From positions 1 through 28,626 of IMG/VR virus record IMGVR_UViG_3300031539_000232: a stretch of 28,626 nt of DNA; one strand, 5' to 3'. A program made the translations under genes and the position numbers. The notes below the pieces were generated by a model, which worked only from the letters and a program-made list of their open reading frames with translations, ran no database searches and was not told where the DNA came from. The stretch is from a virus. Positions 6,224 through 12,746 of this stretch are shown here, in pieces (positions within the stretch are counted from its first letter, which is position 1; each line of letters begins with the position of its first letter).

Positions 6224-6229
6224 ATATAA

Positions 6230-6595
6230 TCATTTACCTAACAACTCATCAAACTTAGACCGAACCTTAGCCGCCCACTTCTCATTCTTCTTATTTATAG
6301 CGTGATGCACCAATGTACAAAGCTGTGCTGGAGACATATTCGGATAGACCCTAGCCAGCACATCTAATATACACTGAATAGAATCAGCAGCCTCATAGAA
6401 GGGGGCGTCCATGATTCTAGGTTTATTTGTGATTTTACCACGCTCTATCATAACAGCCTCGGCAAACTCACCAACCTCTTCTGTGATTTTAATTTGAGAA
6501 TCCGCAATAGTCCAGTCTACGGCCTCATTAAGGGGTTGCAATTCCCGGGATAATTTGATAGTATCAAACATTGCATCGTTAATATGTTCGGGCAT
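6230..6595 (-). CDS. MazG-like nucleotide pyrophosphohydrolase
   Basis: 121 residues. KITEEVGEFAEA (36-47) supplies the E-E-x-x-E metal-binding helix, and FYEAADSIQCILDVLA (66-81) supplies the matching E-x-x-D helix. This is the all-alpha NTP pyrophosphohydrolase (MazG/dUTPase-2-like) pattern, and the length is usual for single-domain phage forms. Such enzymes hydrolyse (d)NTPs to monophosphates and may adjust nucleotide pools. The ATG has GGAG about 10 bases upstream. A TTTACA-N17-TATAAT promoter precedes it, so expression is probably early. The tRNA follows 6 bases after its stop. Confidence 0.8.
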   Translation of the reverse strand: MPEHINDAMFDTIKLSRELQPLNEAVDWTIADSQIKITEEVGEFAEAVMIERGKITNKPRIMDAPFYEAADSIQCILDVLARVYPNMSPAQLCTLVHHAINKKNEKWAAKVRSKFDELLGK

Positions 6596-6624
6596 TAGTT
6601 CTTTTCTCCATTAATTGAAAAGAT

Positions 6625-6653
6625 ATTATAAACGATATTGACAACCTTGTAAA
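6625..6653 (-). promoter_or_regulatory. Sigma70-type promoter of the MazG-like gene and tRNA
   Basis: TTTACA (6653-6648), a 17-base spacer and a perfect TATAAT (6630-6625) on the minus strand. Transcription would begin near 6618 and run through the MazG-like gene into the tRNA and the small genes beyond. Confidence 0.75.
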
Positions 6654-6654
6654 G

Positions 6655-6662
6655 GATAAATA
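6655..6662 (+). promoter_or_regulatory. Late promoter motif GATAAATA
   Basis: GATAAATA on the plus strand, 17 bases before the ATG at 6680. It directly abuts the divergent early promoter of the MazG-like gene. Confidence 0.5.
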
Positions 6663-6679
6663 TAATAAGAACAACACTT

Positions 6680-7114
6680 ATGGAACCAATTATGAAAATA
6701 AATGACATGATAAACGAACAAGAATACTTGACACTGGAAAATGATCTCAGTTTCAATGATCTATCTTCCCTCCATATCGCCGCACTTAGGGCAATAGACG
6801 AAGGTCGGATGGATGTGGATAATGCGTCGGACCGAATGATGTTTGTGCTATATGAATTACAGGAATTCACGCTGGTTGATGATGAATATAACTTAACACG
6901 AATGGGGTACAAAGCTATAATGCTTGCTCATCGGCTAGGTGGAAGCTTAGAACGGCGCAGAGCTGGCACCCAGAAAGACATTGATCTAGATGATATTGAA
7001 GACATTGAATTTGATCCGAATGATGTTTATGATGATGATTATGCGGGGTACGATAGTACTCTAGATGACTATGATTCTATATTCAATATGAATCGGACAG
7101 GTTCTATACGATAA
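6680..7114 (+). CDS. Acidic protein with winged-helix-like domain, possible head protein
   Basis: 144 residues, or 140 if translation begins at the in-frame ATG at 6692. Neither start has a strong ribosome-binding site; the second gives MKINDMINEQ, which resembles the tagged N-termini of nearby head proteins. Residues about 30-90 (LSSLHIAALRAIDEG ... FTLVDDEYNLTRMGYKAI) parallel the C-terminal domain of the protein at 2546. The tail is a long run rich in Asp, Tyr and Glu. It is an isolated plus-strand gene between minus-strand blocks, with a late-type promoter and a strong terminator. Function is unknown. Confidence 0.68.
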   Translation: MEPIMKINDMINEQEYLTLENDLSFNDLSSLHIAALRAIDEGRMDVDNASDRMMFVLYELQEFTLVDDEYNLTRMGYKAIMLAHRLGGSLERRRAGTQKDIDLDDIEDIEFDPNDVYDDDYAGYDSTLDDYDSIFNMNRTGSIR

Positions 7115-7115
7115 A

Positions 7116-7137
7116 AAAGGGGGCGATTGCCCCCTTT
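7116..7137. terminator. Bidirectional intrinsic terminator
   Basis: A perfect 9-bp stem (AAAGGGGGC/GCCCCCTTT) with a GATT loop. On the minus strand it is followed by TTTTTTAT, and on the plus strand by TTTCTTA. It lies between the ends of the acidic protein gene and the prohead protease gene, and so closes both converging units. Confidence 0.85.
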
Positions 7138-7147
7138 CTTATTTACC

Positions 7148-7783
7148 TTATGGTAATATACTCGAAAAACTCTTTAAAATCAATTTCTTGAGATACGCTT
7201 GAGCCTTTGGATCATGTTTAACAGCCTCAGCTAATGTCAAAATCTGACGACCAGCCGCATCCTGTTGTAATGATTCATAGATTGGGGATGGCATTGCACC
7301 GGCGGCTGATGGAGTTACCACCAAGTCACAAGTAACAAAGTTGAATCCACTTACGTTACCATCATCACCAACATCACCAGTACCTCTACTGGATACTCCA
7401 TAACGAGCACCACTCTCGGCCATTACCTGTGCAATCTGACCCATCGGGGTGTCTAGGAGCACTGCTTTACCTACAGCATTAGTACCATCCATGTACAACT
7501 CTTTAATAACATGAGACACTCTGTCCATATTAATTGTCAAAGTCTGTGGATGATCAAGCTCTCCGAAAATACCACCATGTGTTTTTATAGTATTTGCGGC
7601 GTTATTAACAGCGGTCGCAATCTCAGACAGTGGATATTTACGCTTATTCCTATTCTCAACAACGGCCTGCATAAAAATGCCTTTCAGATAGGTCCGTTTA
7701 GACCCATCTGCGCCCTTCACACTTTCAGTAATAATATTACCTTCATGTGGCTCTAATGTTTCGATTAATAAATTAGTACGCAT
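7148..7783 (-). CDS. 21: Prohead core protease (gp21-like)
   Basis: 211 residues, almost the length of T4 gp21 (212). GIFGELDHPQTL (71-82) contains the probable catalytic His78, and YGVSSRG (128-134) the catalytic Ser; TCDLVVTPSA (151-160) is a further conserved block. The family is the T4-type prohead serine protease, which assembles in the scaffold core and cuts head proteins after (L/I)-x-E sites. NIITE (16-20) near its own N-terminus is a candidate self-cleavage site. The ATG has an excellent AAGGAGGT site overlapping the upstream stop. It is the last gene of the head block. Confidence 0.85.
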   Translation of the reverse strand: MRTNLLIETLEPHEGNIITESVKGADGSKRTYLKGIFMQAVVENRNKRKYPLSEIATAVNNAANTIKTHGGIFGELDHPQTLTINMDRVSHVIKELYMDGTNAVGKAVLLDTPMGQIAQVMAESGARYGVSSRGTGDVGDDGNVSGFNFVTCDLVVTPSAAGAMPSPIYESLQQDAAGRQILTLAEAVKHDPKAQAYLKKLILKSFSSILP

Positions 7784-7792
7784 GGTACCTCC

Positions 7793-8509
7793 TTATTTTT
7801 GTGCGTTCTTACTATGCTCTTTCCTGACATCATGGGCGTCATATCCGCCATCTGTTTCAAGATCAGAAGCACCACCCGCGTGAGCGGGCTCAGAACCACC
7901 CTTAATAGGGTCTTTTTGTACTTTACGTGGGTCTTTACTGTCGTAATAACCTTTCTTATTGCGGGCATCAGTCTCGTGACCACTATGGGCAGGAGAGTTG
8001 TCACCTTTGATAGGGTCGTCATAACCATCTTTCTGACCACCATCGTAAGTTCCAGCCTTACCATCTTTGTTACCCAAGTTCTTAGAGTCAGCCAATCTCT
8101 TCATACGGGCCGCTCTACCTGCTTCCTGTTTGGAAACGGCAGGTGAAACTCGTGCAATCTGAGACTCCTCATTGATGGCATCCTCATTCACTTTGTACTT
8201 TTCAGATACAAATTTGTACATGCTATCTAATGTATCAAAATCTTCCTCAAATTTACCATCAGTAGATACGAATTTAATACCGGTTGTTTCGTCGTCGATA
8301 TCGTTCGTAATTGAACCGATTTTCTTTCCAGCAATGATTACATCATCACCTTCAAGTTTAATCTTGTTTTCTACAGAAGCTTCTAAAGTCTTCTTAGACT
8401 TTTCACTAATGTATGCTGACATTGACTCACGTTCAGCGTCTTGATCGCCATATGCTACGGCATCCACAAAGCTTGAAAGTGATTCGTATAATTCTGTTTT
8501 CTTATCCAT
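7793..8509 (-). CDS. Putative prohead scaffold/core protein
   Basis: 238 residues. The N-terminal segment (SFVDAVAYGDQDAERESMSA, about 12-31) has a helix-G-D-helix pattern resembling modules in T4-type prohead core proteins, and also the shared module of the three proteins upstream (MVMALSRGDHEAAQ). Residues 45-110 form a beta-rich, acidic section; the tail is a hydrophilic repeat-like stretch with two KDPIKG/DDPIKG segments and PAHSG/PAHAG. Position immediately before the protease matches where head assembly genes lie in T4 relatives. The ribosome-binding site is TAGGAAA. Identity as scaffold is an inference from position and composition. Confidence 0.6.
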   Translation of the reverse strand: MDKKTELYESLSSFVDAVAYGDQDAERESMSAYISEKSKKTLEASVENKIKLEGDDVIIAGKKIGSITNDIDDETTGIKFVSTDGKFEEDFDTLDSMYKFVSEKYKVNEDAINEESQIARVSPAVSKQEAGRAARMKRLADSKNLGNKDGKAGTYDGGQKDGYDDPIKGDNSPAHSGHETDARNKKGYYDSKDPRKVQKDPIKGGSEPAHAGGASDLETDGGYDAHDVRKEHSKNAQK

Positions 8510-8522
8510 TTTAGTTTCCTAG

Positions 8523-8762
8523 TTAATCGCCTACATTAGAGATTTCCATATAGTTCAGGAATTTGGTAGGATTGTATTCCTCCTTTCCATCACCTTTGGT
8601 AACCTCTTGTTCGGCGCGTTTTTGCTTCTGAGCCCTTCTTCCATTTCTGGTAGGACTATCTATTTTGGTTAACTCGTCGTCTTCTTTATCAACTACATCA
8701 GAAAACGAATTAACATATTCATAGTATTCTTTCAAATACTCCTTAAAACTCTGCTTACTCAT
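8523..8762 (-). CDS. Small charged head-block protein, unknown function
   Basis: 79 residues. The N-terminus is an amphipathic helix (SFKEYLKEYYEYVNSF), followed by an acidic patch, a basic RNGRRAQKQKR stretch and a short hydrophobic end. It starts 3 bases before the previous stop region, with a GGTGGAG ribosome-binding site taken from the Gly-rich coding tail upstream. It occupies a place where T4 relatives carry small prohead core proteins (gp67/gp68), but no sequence match can be claimed. Confidence 0.6.
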   Translation of the reverse strand: MSKQSFKEYLKEYYEYVNSFSDVVDKEDDELTKIDSPTRNGRRAQKQKRAEQEVTKGDGKEEYNPTKFLNYMEISNVGD

Positions 8763-8764
8763 AT

Positions 8765-9088
8765 TTATGCTCCACCTCCGGCTCCACCACCAGCACCACC
8801 ACCAGCACCACCTCCGGCACTCCCAGCGGCTCCACTTCCAGCGGCTCCTCCGCCGTCTCCGGCTGGGGCTCCACCATCACCTGTGGGGGCTGCACTATTT
8901 CCATCACCACTGTCACCAGTGTCAATGGCCATTTTTGTTCCACCTACACCATACATATCTTTCTGTTTGGTACGTGGTACTTTGCTGATTGCCTCAGCAT
9001 TGTCCGTATATACGTTAGGTAGTGGACCACCTGATAAATTAGTTTCATTACCCGGGGACACTACATTAGCAAGTTCACTCAATTTCAT
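8765..9088 (-). CDS. Small head-block protein with Gly/Ala-rich tail
   Basis: 107 residues. It begins MKLSELANVV, then a hydrophilic region, then from about residue 57 an almost pure Gly/Ala/Asp tail that ends in repeated GAGG units. Such tails are usually disordered and flexible. The N-terminus resembles tag-like starts of other proteins here (MKLSEIT at 885). Ribosome-binding site TAGGATTA. No function is recognised. The frame is supported by its fit between neighbours and by a normal start and stop. Confidence 0.6.
   Translation of the reverse strand: MKLSELANVVSPGNETNLSGGPLPNVYTDNAEAISKVPRTKQKDMYGVGGTKMAIDTGDSGDGNSAAPTGDGGAPAGDGGGAAGSGAAGSAGGGAGGGAGGGAGGGA
8768..8890. repeat. Low-complexity GGN/GCN repeat encoding the Gly/Ala tail
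   Basis: The DNA is a run of degenerate ccaccagcacc-type triplets, GC-rich against its AT-rich surroundings. It encodes GAGG units on the minus strand and creates spurious His/Leu-rich frames on the plus strand. Confidence 0.75.
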
Positions 9089-9661
9089 TTAACTAATCCT
9101 ATCGTCCATATCACGAGTTCCACGATCCATCATGTCGTCGTCACCTAGGTCATCATTATAATTATGAGAAACTTCGGGGTCTGTGTGCGGCTTTGCTTTC
9201 ATTTTTAATTCTTCAATTGCAGCCCTAATGTTCTTAGCTGGCTTAGAATTTCTCCCACCATTACGAACTATGCTATCCAAGCTCATTGTCAAGTTATCAA
9301 TGTCTCGTTGAATGGCATCGGCATCTTGGAATTCTGGATCATCTGCGGCATTATAACCGTAATCCTGTCGGGCCATTCCCATGCTATCCATATCTGCATC
9401 CATATCTGGATCGCTAAAAGCATCGTATTCACGAATACGACTACGACCACGTACTCCACGTTCAGCACCTCGTTTCATATTAGCATGGCGATTCCCACCA
9501 CCCATACGATTCATACGTGCTCTCATAGGGTTGCCTTCTGTTAACTCTGCCGACTTAGCCATTTTACTAGCCATGACTTCAGATGAAGCCTGCTGTGCTG
9601 CCTCGTGGTCACCACGGGACAATGCCATTACCATATCTCTAATTTTATCTCTATCTGCCAT
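9089..9661 (-). CDS. Module-tagged head-block protein C (190 aa)
   Basis: Residues 5-34 carry the module DKIRDMVMALSRGDHEAAQ...SSEVMASKM shared with the two genes upstream. It is followed by LTE (near residue 42), which fits the (L/I)-x-E cleavage rule of T4-type prohead proteases. The remainder is unrelated to the other two: an Arg/Met/Gly-rich stretch (RMNRMGGGNRHANMKRG), then acidic sections with a helical centre (IQRDIDNLTMSLDSIVRN). The ribosome-binding site is AGGAAAG. Likely a packaged or core protein whose tag is removed on maturation; this is inference. Confidence 0.65.
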   Translation of the reverse strand: MADRDKIRDMVMALSRGDHEAAQQASSEVMASKMAKSAELTEGNPMRARMNRMGGGNRHANMKRGAERGVRGRSRIREYDAFSDPDMDADMDSMGMARQDYGYNAADDPEFQDADAIQRDIDNLTMSLDSIVRNGGRNSKPAKNIRAAIEELKMKAKPHTDPEVSHNYNDDLGDDDMMDRGTRDMDDRIS

Positions 9662-10475
9662 TATCTTTCCTATTAGCTATTGTTACCAATCATTGGCGGC
9701 ATCACGATCATCGCCCCAAGGGTCTGGATCATCGTCACCGGGTAAATGATCAAATGTATTTCTGGCACCAGTCCACTCCCCGGACATCTCAGCGTCTGGG
9801 TATGCTGCCTTGGCTTCTTCATAACTATCAAACGAATCTAAAAACTGAATTAAGTCTTGACCAGCTAATACTGAATTAGGTCCGTACCCGTCTTGTTTTA
9901 TACCCTTTACGTCAAACCCATCACCGTGCTTAGACCTATGTATTTCATAATAGTCATAGTCTCTTTCGGATCTACGTGATTCGGTAATTCCAGCCATTTT
10001 ACTAGCCATAACCTCAGATGAAGACGATTGTGCTGCCTCGTGATCACCACGGGACAGTGCCATTACCATTTCTCTAATTTTATCTTTGCCACTCATTTTA
10101 ATTTCCTATTTCTCTATTGAAATAATCCAAATCAGCACGTGTGTTACCACCCGCTTCTTGTTCAGCGGCGCGATGTATATCATCCTTAGCCTCTGGGGAT
10201 AATTTATCCCAAAAATTTTCTATTCCTCCGCTAATTTCTCCGTTCTGATACTTATCGTTCAGTTCATAATGAGTATCATCAGACACCCCCGATATATCTT
10301 CCCATCCGTAACCTTGGAATATTTCTGGGTATTCGTCCATTCCATTGCCCGGACGATCATGGTGGGCCTCATTCATAGTTTTAGACATTTTACTAGCCAT
10401 AACCTCAGATGAAGACGATTGTGCTGCCTCGTGATCACCTCGTGAAAGGGCCATTACCATTTCTCTAATTTTATC
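9560..10475 (-). repeat. Three copies of a ~90-bp coding repeat
   Basis: Near-identical segments lie at 10386-10475, 9995-10084 and 9560-9649. They encode the first ~30 shared residues of three consecutive genes. By direct comparison the first two differ at only about 4 of 90 bases, with the 3' half of the module identical. The third differs from them at roughly 10-15. Downstream sequences of the three genes are unrelated, so only the 5' coding ends are duplicated or kept uniform. Confidence 0.85.
9683..10096 (-). CDS. Module-tagged head-block protein B (137 aa)
   Basis: Residues 5-34 are the shared module (DKIREMVMALSRGDHEAAQSS...MASKM), followed by ITE at about 37-39, a candidate prohead protease site. 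The C-terminal ~95 residues (DYDYYEIHRSKHGDGFDVKG ... AKAAYPDAEMSGEW) look like a small folded domain rich in aromatics, ending in an acidic Asp/Pro tail. That part has no resemblance to its neighbours. Ribosome-binding site AGGAAAT. Function is unknown. Confidence 0.65.
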   Translation of the reverse strand: MSGKDKIREMVMALSRGDHEAAQSSSSEVMASKMAGITESRRSERDYDYYEIHRSKHGDGFDVKGIKQDGYGPNSVLAGQDLIQFLDSFDSYEEAKAAYPDAEMSGEWTGARNTFDHLPGDDDPDPWGDDRDAANDW

Positions 10476-10490
10476 TGTATCATTACTCAT
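10098..10490 (-). CDS. Module-tagged head-block protein A (130 aa)
   Basis: Residues 6-35 carry the shared module, followed by a MNE site (about 39-41) at the position of LTE/ITE in the sister proteins. The rest (HHDRPGNGMDEYPEIFQGYG ... ENFWDKLSPEAKDDIHRAAE) appears to be a short acidic region and two helices. It overlaps the upstream gene by 8 bases and has a GAGGAAAT ribosome-binding site. No known family is recognised. Confidence 0.65.
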   Translation of the reverse strand: MSNDTDKIREMVMALSRGDHEAAQSSSSEVMASKMSKTMNEAHHDRPGNGMDEYPEIFQGYGWEDISGVSDDTHYELNDKYQNGEISGGIENFWDKLSPEAKDDIHRAAEQEAGGNTRADLDYFNREIGN

Positions 10491-10923
10491 TGAACATTTC
10501 CTCTAAATTTACTTTGCCTTTTTTAAGATCGTTGTAAAAGGCTAATGCAAGCCCTTCTATCACAATCTGACGAACCTTTGATGGAAATATTGATTCCCAC
10601 AACCGGGCTTCTTTAATAACATCCTGTGCATACTTTTTAGCACCATCAGAAACAAGGCGACCCCATGCTCTTTCAGCTAGTGGTCCGTTGTACTCACCTT
10701 TCTTCCAATGTTTGAATACTGTTTTCTTTATATCTGGTATTTGTGAACTTATTGAATCATTGCTTTCAATAAATAGAGCAAGCTCTTTGGCCAACGATTT
10801 AGTATCAGAGCCCTCTCTGAGGGATTTCATCTTACTATATCCATGAAGAAAACTACCGAACGACTTGCCGGTAACCTTCCCTGAACTTTCTGTAATAACA
10901 TCGTTTAATAATGAATCTTTCAT
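10483..10923 (-). CDS. Head-block protein of unknown function (146 aa)
   Basis: 146 residues, mostly helical in pattern, with two Trp-containing segments (TVFKHWKKGEYNGPLAERAWGRL). The N-terminus MKDSLLNDVITESSGK holds ITE at residues 10-12, a candidate prohead protease site. It follows the portal gene directly, the position of small prohead core genes in T4 relatives, but no specific similarity is claimed. A CATAAATA late motif lies 33 bases upstream and GAGG serves as ribosome-binding site. Confidence 0.62.
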   Translation of the reverse strand: MKDSLLNDVITESSGKVTGKSFGSFLHGYSKMKSLREGSDTKSLAKELALFIESNDSISSQIPDIKKTVFKHWKKGEYNGPLAERAWGRLVSDGAKKYAQDVIKEARLWESIFPSKVRQIVIEGLALAFYNDLKKGKVNLEEMFNE

Positions 10924-10956
10924 CGTTGCCTCATCATAAATAGGTAATCTTTTAAT

Positions 10957-10964
10957 TATTTATG
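10957..10964 (-). promoter_or_regulatory. Late promoter motif CATAAATA
   Basis: CATAAATA on the minus strand (10964-10957) in the short gap after the portal gene, 33 bases before the ATG at 10923. It would drive the small head genes and the protease. Confidence 0.5.
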
Positions 10965-10990
10965 GATTCGGGGCATTTTACCTGTAAAAG

Positions 10991-12691
10991 TTACGCCGTT
11001 CCGGGTGCTGGTGCCTCTGAACCTTGGCCTAATGGCTCCTCTCCGCCAACCGCACCAATCTCTTTATTATCACCAGTATCTTCATCACCCATCTCTTCAT
11101 CACCTAATTCTGATTCCCCTTCTGGTGGTGCACCACCCGGGGCACCTCCACCCATACCACCATCAAGACCACCAGCCTCTGCGTCTTCTGGTTGATATAT
11201 CAAGGACAAATCCCTATCATCACCCTCTGAATCCAATCCCTTCTCTTTACGGATCATATTTTCATTGAGTCTAATTTCATCTTTACTCAGACCAGCATAA
11301 CGTTCTAATATGAATCGCTTAGACAAGTATGGTACGCCATCGGCGGTACTAAAGTTATTAAGCATATCAGCGTCCATGGCCTGTTGACGAGATTGATGAT
11401 ACTCAGAACACTCAGGTAATGTAATACGGTACAGGGTTGCATCTATATGTACACCGGAATCATATACCCATCGTTTGAACTCAGCATCCAATACATCCTC
11501 TACATACCTCTGTAGTCGTTGTATGAACTGTGAGAACTTAATCTCCTGTACATATGCCAACCCAACTCTGGATTCGTTCTCGATAGCCTGACCGTCTTCG
11601 GTGGATGTACCAAGATAAGATGCCGGGATACGTAATGCTCTCCACATCTTACGGTAAAAATAATCCAATTCTGTTAATTCACCAAGACCCTGTCCGGCTG
11701 GGAGTGTTTCTACCCTTGAGCTATTACCGTTTGGTCTTGTTGCGAAATAGAAATCCTCGTTCATGCTCTGTGGGTTATAGACAGATTCAACCTGCCACTT
11801 ACCACCATAGCGAACTGGAGTTTTCTTTTGTTTGATTTGATTTCTAAACTTTTCTAATACACCGGGTACCAAATGATCCGGGCGATTACCAACATCTATA
11901 TAAAACACCCGCTTTTCGGGGGCTCTAGATATTCGGTAAATTAAAATGGAGTCTTCTAATAATTCCTTCTGCTTAAACACGCGGTATGCCGGTCTTAACA
12001 CGGATATACCAAACGGTGCTTCCTCAGACATATCATCTGTAATGCTGAAACGAATTATCTTATCCTTATCCATAGGGGTAACATTGTAATCTGCTATGTC
12101 ACCATGGGTCTGGAATGAGAGGCTTGCTTGCCAATACTGATTGGGCTTCTTATATTCCTGTTGAACATACCACCCACGAATGTCTGTGAGATCATCCTCA
12201 GAGACGATGGCACCTATAACGTGCTTAGGGTGAATATATTTGAACGGCTTATTCTTATCCTTGCCTCTTTCAAAGAAGCAATCACCATACTTTATCATGT
12301 TTCTGGATAAGTGAAATAATCGACCACTCTGCCAGTGATGTATTTTACACCAAGTTTTAAGGGCCGCTCGGAGGGTTGCAAACACATGACCGGGCACATT
12401 CTCTTCTGATCCAGCCTCAACCATTATGTTGAGAGGCATACGAGTTTTAGGGTTGTTACCCGCCATCTCCTCTGCCATTATGTCCAAAGCCCGGGCTACG
12501 TCAATGTCATTATCCATCACATCATATTCGCGATAACGCACTAGACGTGTCGTTGAACCCTGTATAACTCGCTGGTACCAGCCATGATTGCCGTATAAAC
12601 CCCTACCACCAGAGATGTCCTGATTATTTGAAATCGCAACATTCGGTGACTGAGGTGATATTACTTTAAAGTATGTTTGTATTGTGCTCAC
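10991..12691 (-). CDS. 20: Portal vertex protein (gp20-like)
   Basis: 566 residues, close to T4 gp20 (524) plus a tail. LVRYREYDVMDNDIDVARALDIMAEE near residue 50 is characteristic of the T4-type portal N-terminus. Later blocks (DCFFERG, HPKHVIGAIVSEDDL, YRISRAPEKRVFYIDVGNRP, WRALRIPASYLG) are also typical. Twelve copies form the ring through which DNA is packaged. The start is GTG, with AGGA 7 bases upstream; an overlapping ATG is out of frame and stops at once. The last ~60 residues are Gly/Glu/Pro-rich and probably disordered. TATAAATA lies 26 bases upstream. Confidence 0.88.
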   Translation of the reverse strand: MSTIQTYFKVISPQSPNVAISNNQDISGGRGLYGNHGWYQRVIQGSTTRLVRYREYDVMDNDIDVARALDIMAEEMAGNNPKTRMPLNIMVEAGSEENVPGHVFATLRAALKTWCKIHHWQSGRLFHLSRNMIKYGDCFFERGKDKNKPFKYIHPKHVIGAIVSEDDLTDIRGWYVQQEYKKPNQYWQASLSFQTHGDIADYNVTPMDKDKIIRFSITDDMSEEAPFGISVLRPAYRVFKQKELLEDSILIYRISRAPEKRVFYIDVGNRPDHLVPGVLEKFRNQIKQKKTPVRYGGKWQVESVYNPQSMNEDFYFATRPNGNSSRVETLPAGQGLGELTELDYFYRKMWRALRIPASYLGTSTEDGQAIENESRVGLAYVQEIKFSQFIQRLQRYVEDVLDAEFKRWVYDSGVHIDATLYRITLPECSEYHQSRQQAMDADMLNNFSTADGVPYLSKRFILERYAGLSKDEIRLNENMIRKEKGLDSEGDDRDLSLIYQPEDAEAGGLDGGMGGGAPGGAPPEGESELGDEEMGDEDTGDNKEIGAVGGEEPLGQGSEAPAPGTA

Positions 12692-12717
12692 ATTCCAATC
12701 CTATGTGTTCTTTGGTA

Positions 12718-12725
12718 TATTTATA
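12718..12725 (-). promoter_or_regulatory. Late promoter TATAAATA of the portal gene
   Basis: An exact late consensus on the minus strand (12725-12718), in the 55-base gap between the hub and portal genes, 26 bases before the GTG start. Confidence 0.65.
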
Positions 12726-12746
12726 CCCCAGCCTCTGAAGTGATCC

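Noticed and set aside
6014-6229. Plus-strand ORF of 71 codons ending in an ...IEPTTQDFRDP-like sequence
   Set aside because: Its 3' half is the complement of the tRNA gene, a well-known source of spurious database proteins; the minus-strand genes there have ribosome-binding sites.
6292-6299. Minus-strand TATAAATA inside the MazG-like gene, 69 bases before the tRNA
   Set aside because: It could give late tRNA transcription but is within coding sequence and not above chance expectation; kept only as a possibility.
8767-9749. Plus-strand ORFs rich in His, Leu and Ser opposite the small head genes
   Set aside because: They are antisense to Gly/Ala- and Asp/Met-rich coding sequence, and the minus-strand genes form a continuous operon with good ribosome-binding sites.
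9560-10475. Possible CRISPR-like array because of three similar ~90-bp repeats
   Set aside because: The repeats are long, in frame at the 5' ends of genes, and separated by hundreds of coding bases; there are no spacers.
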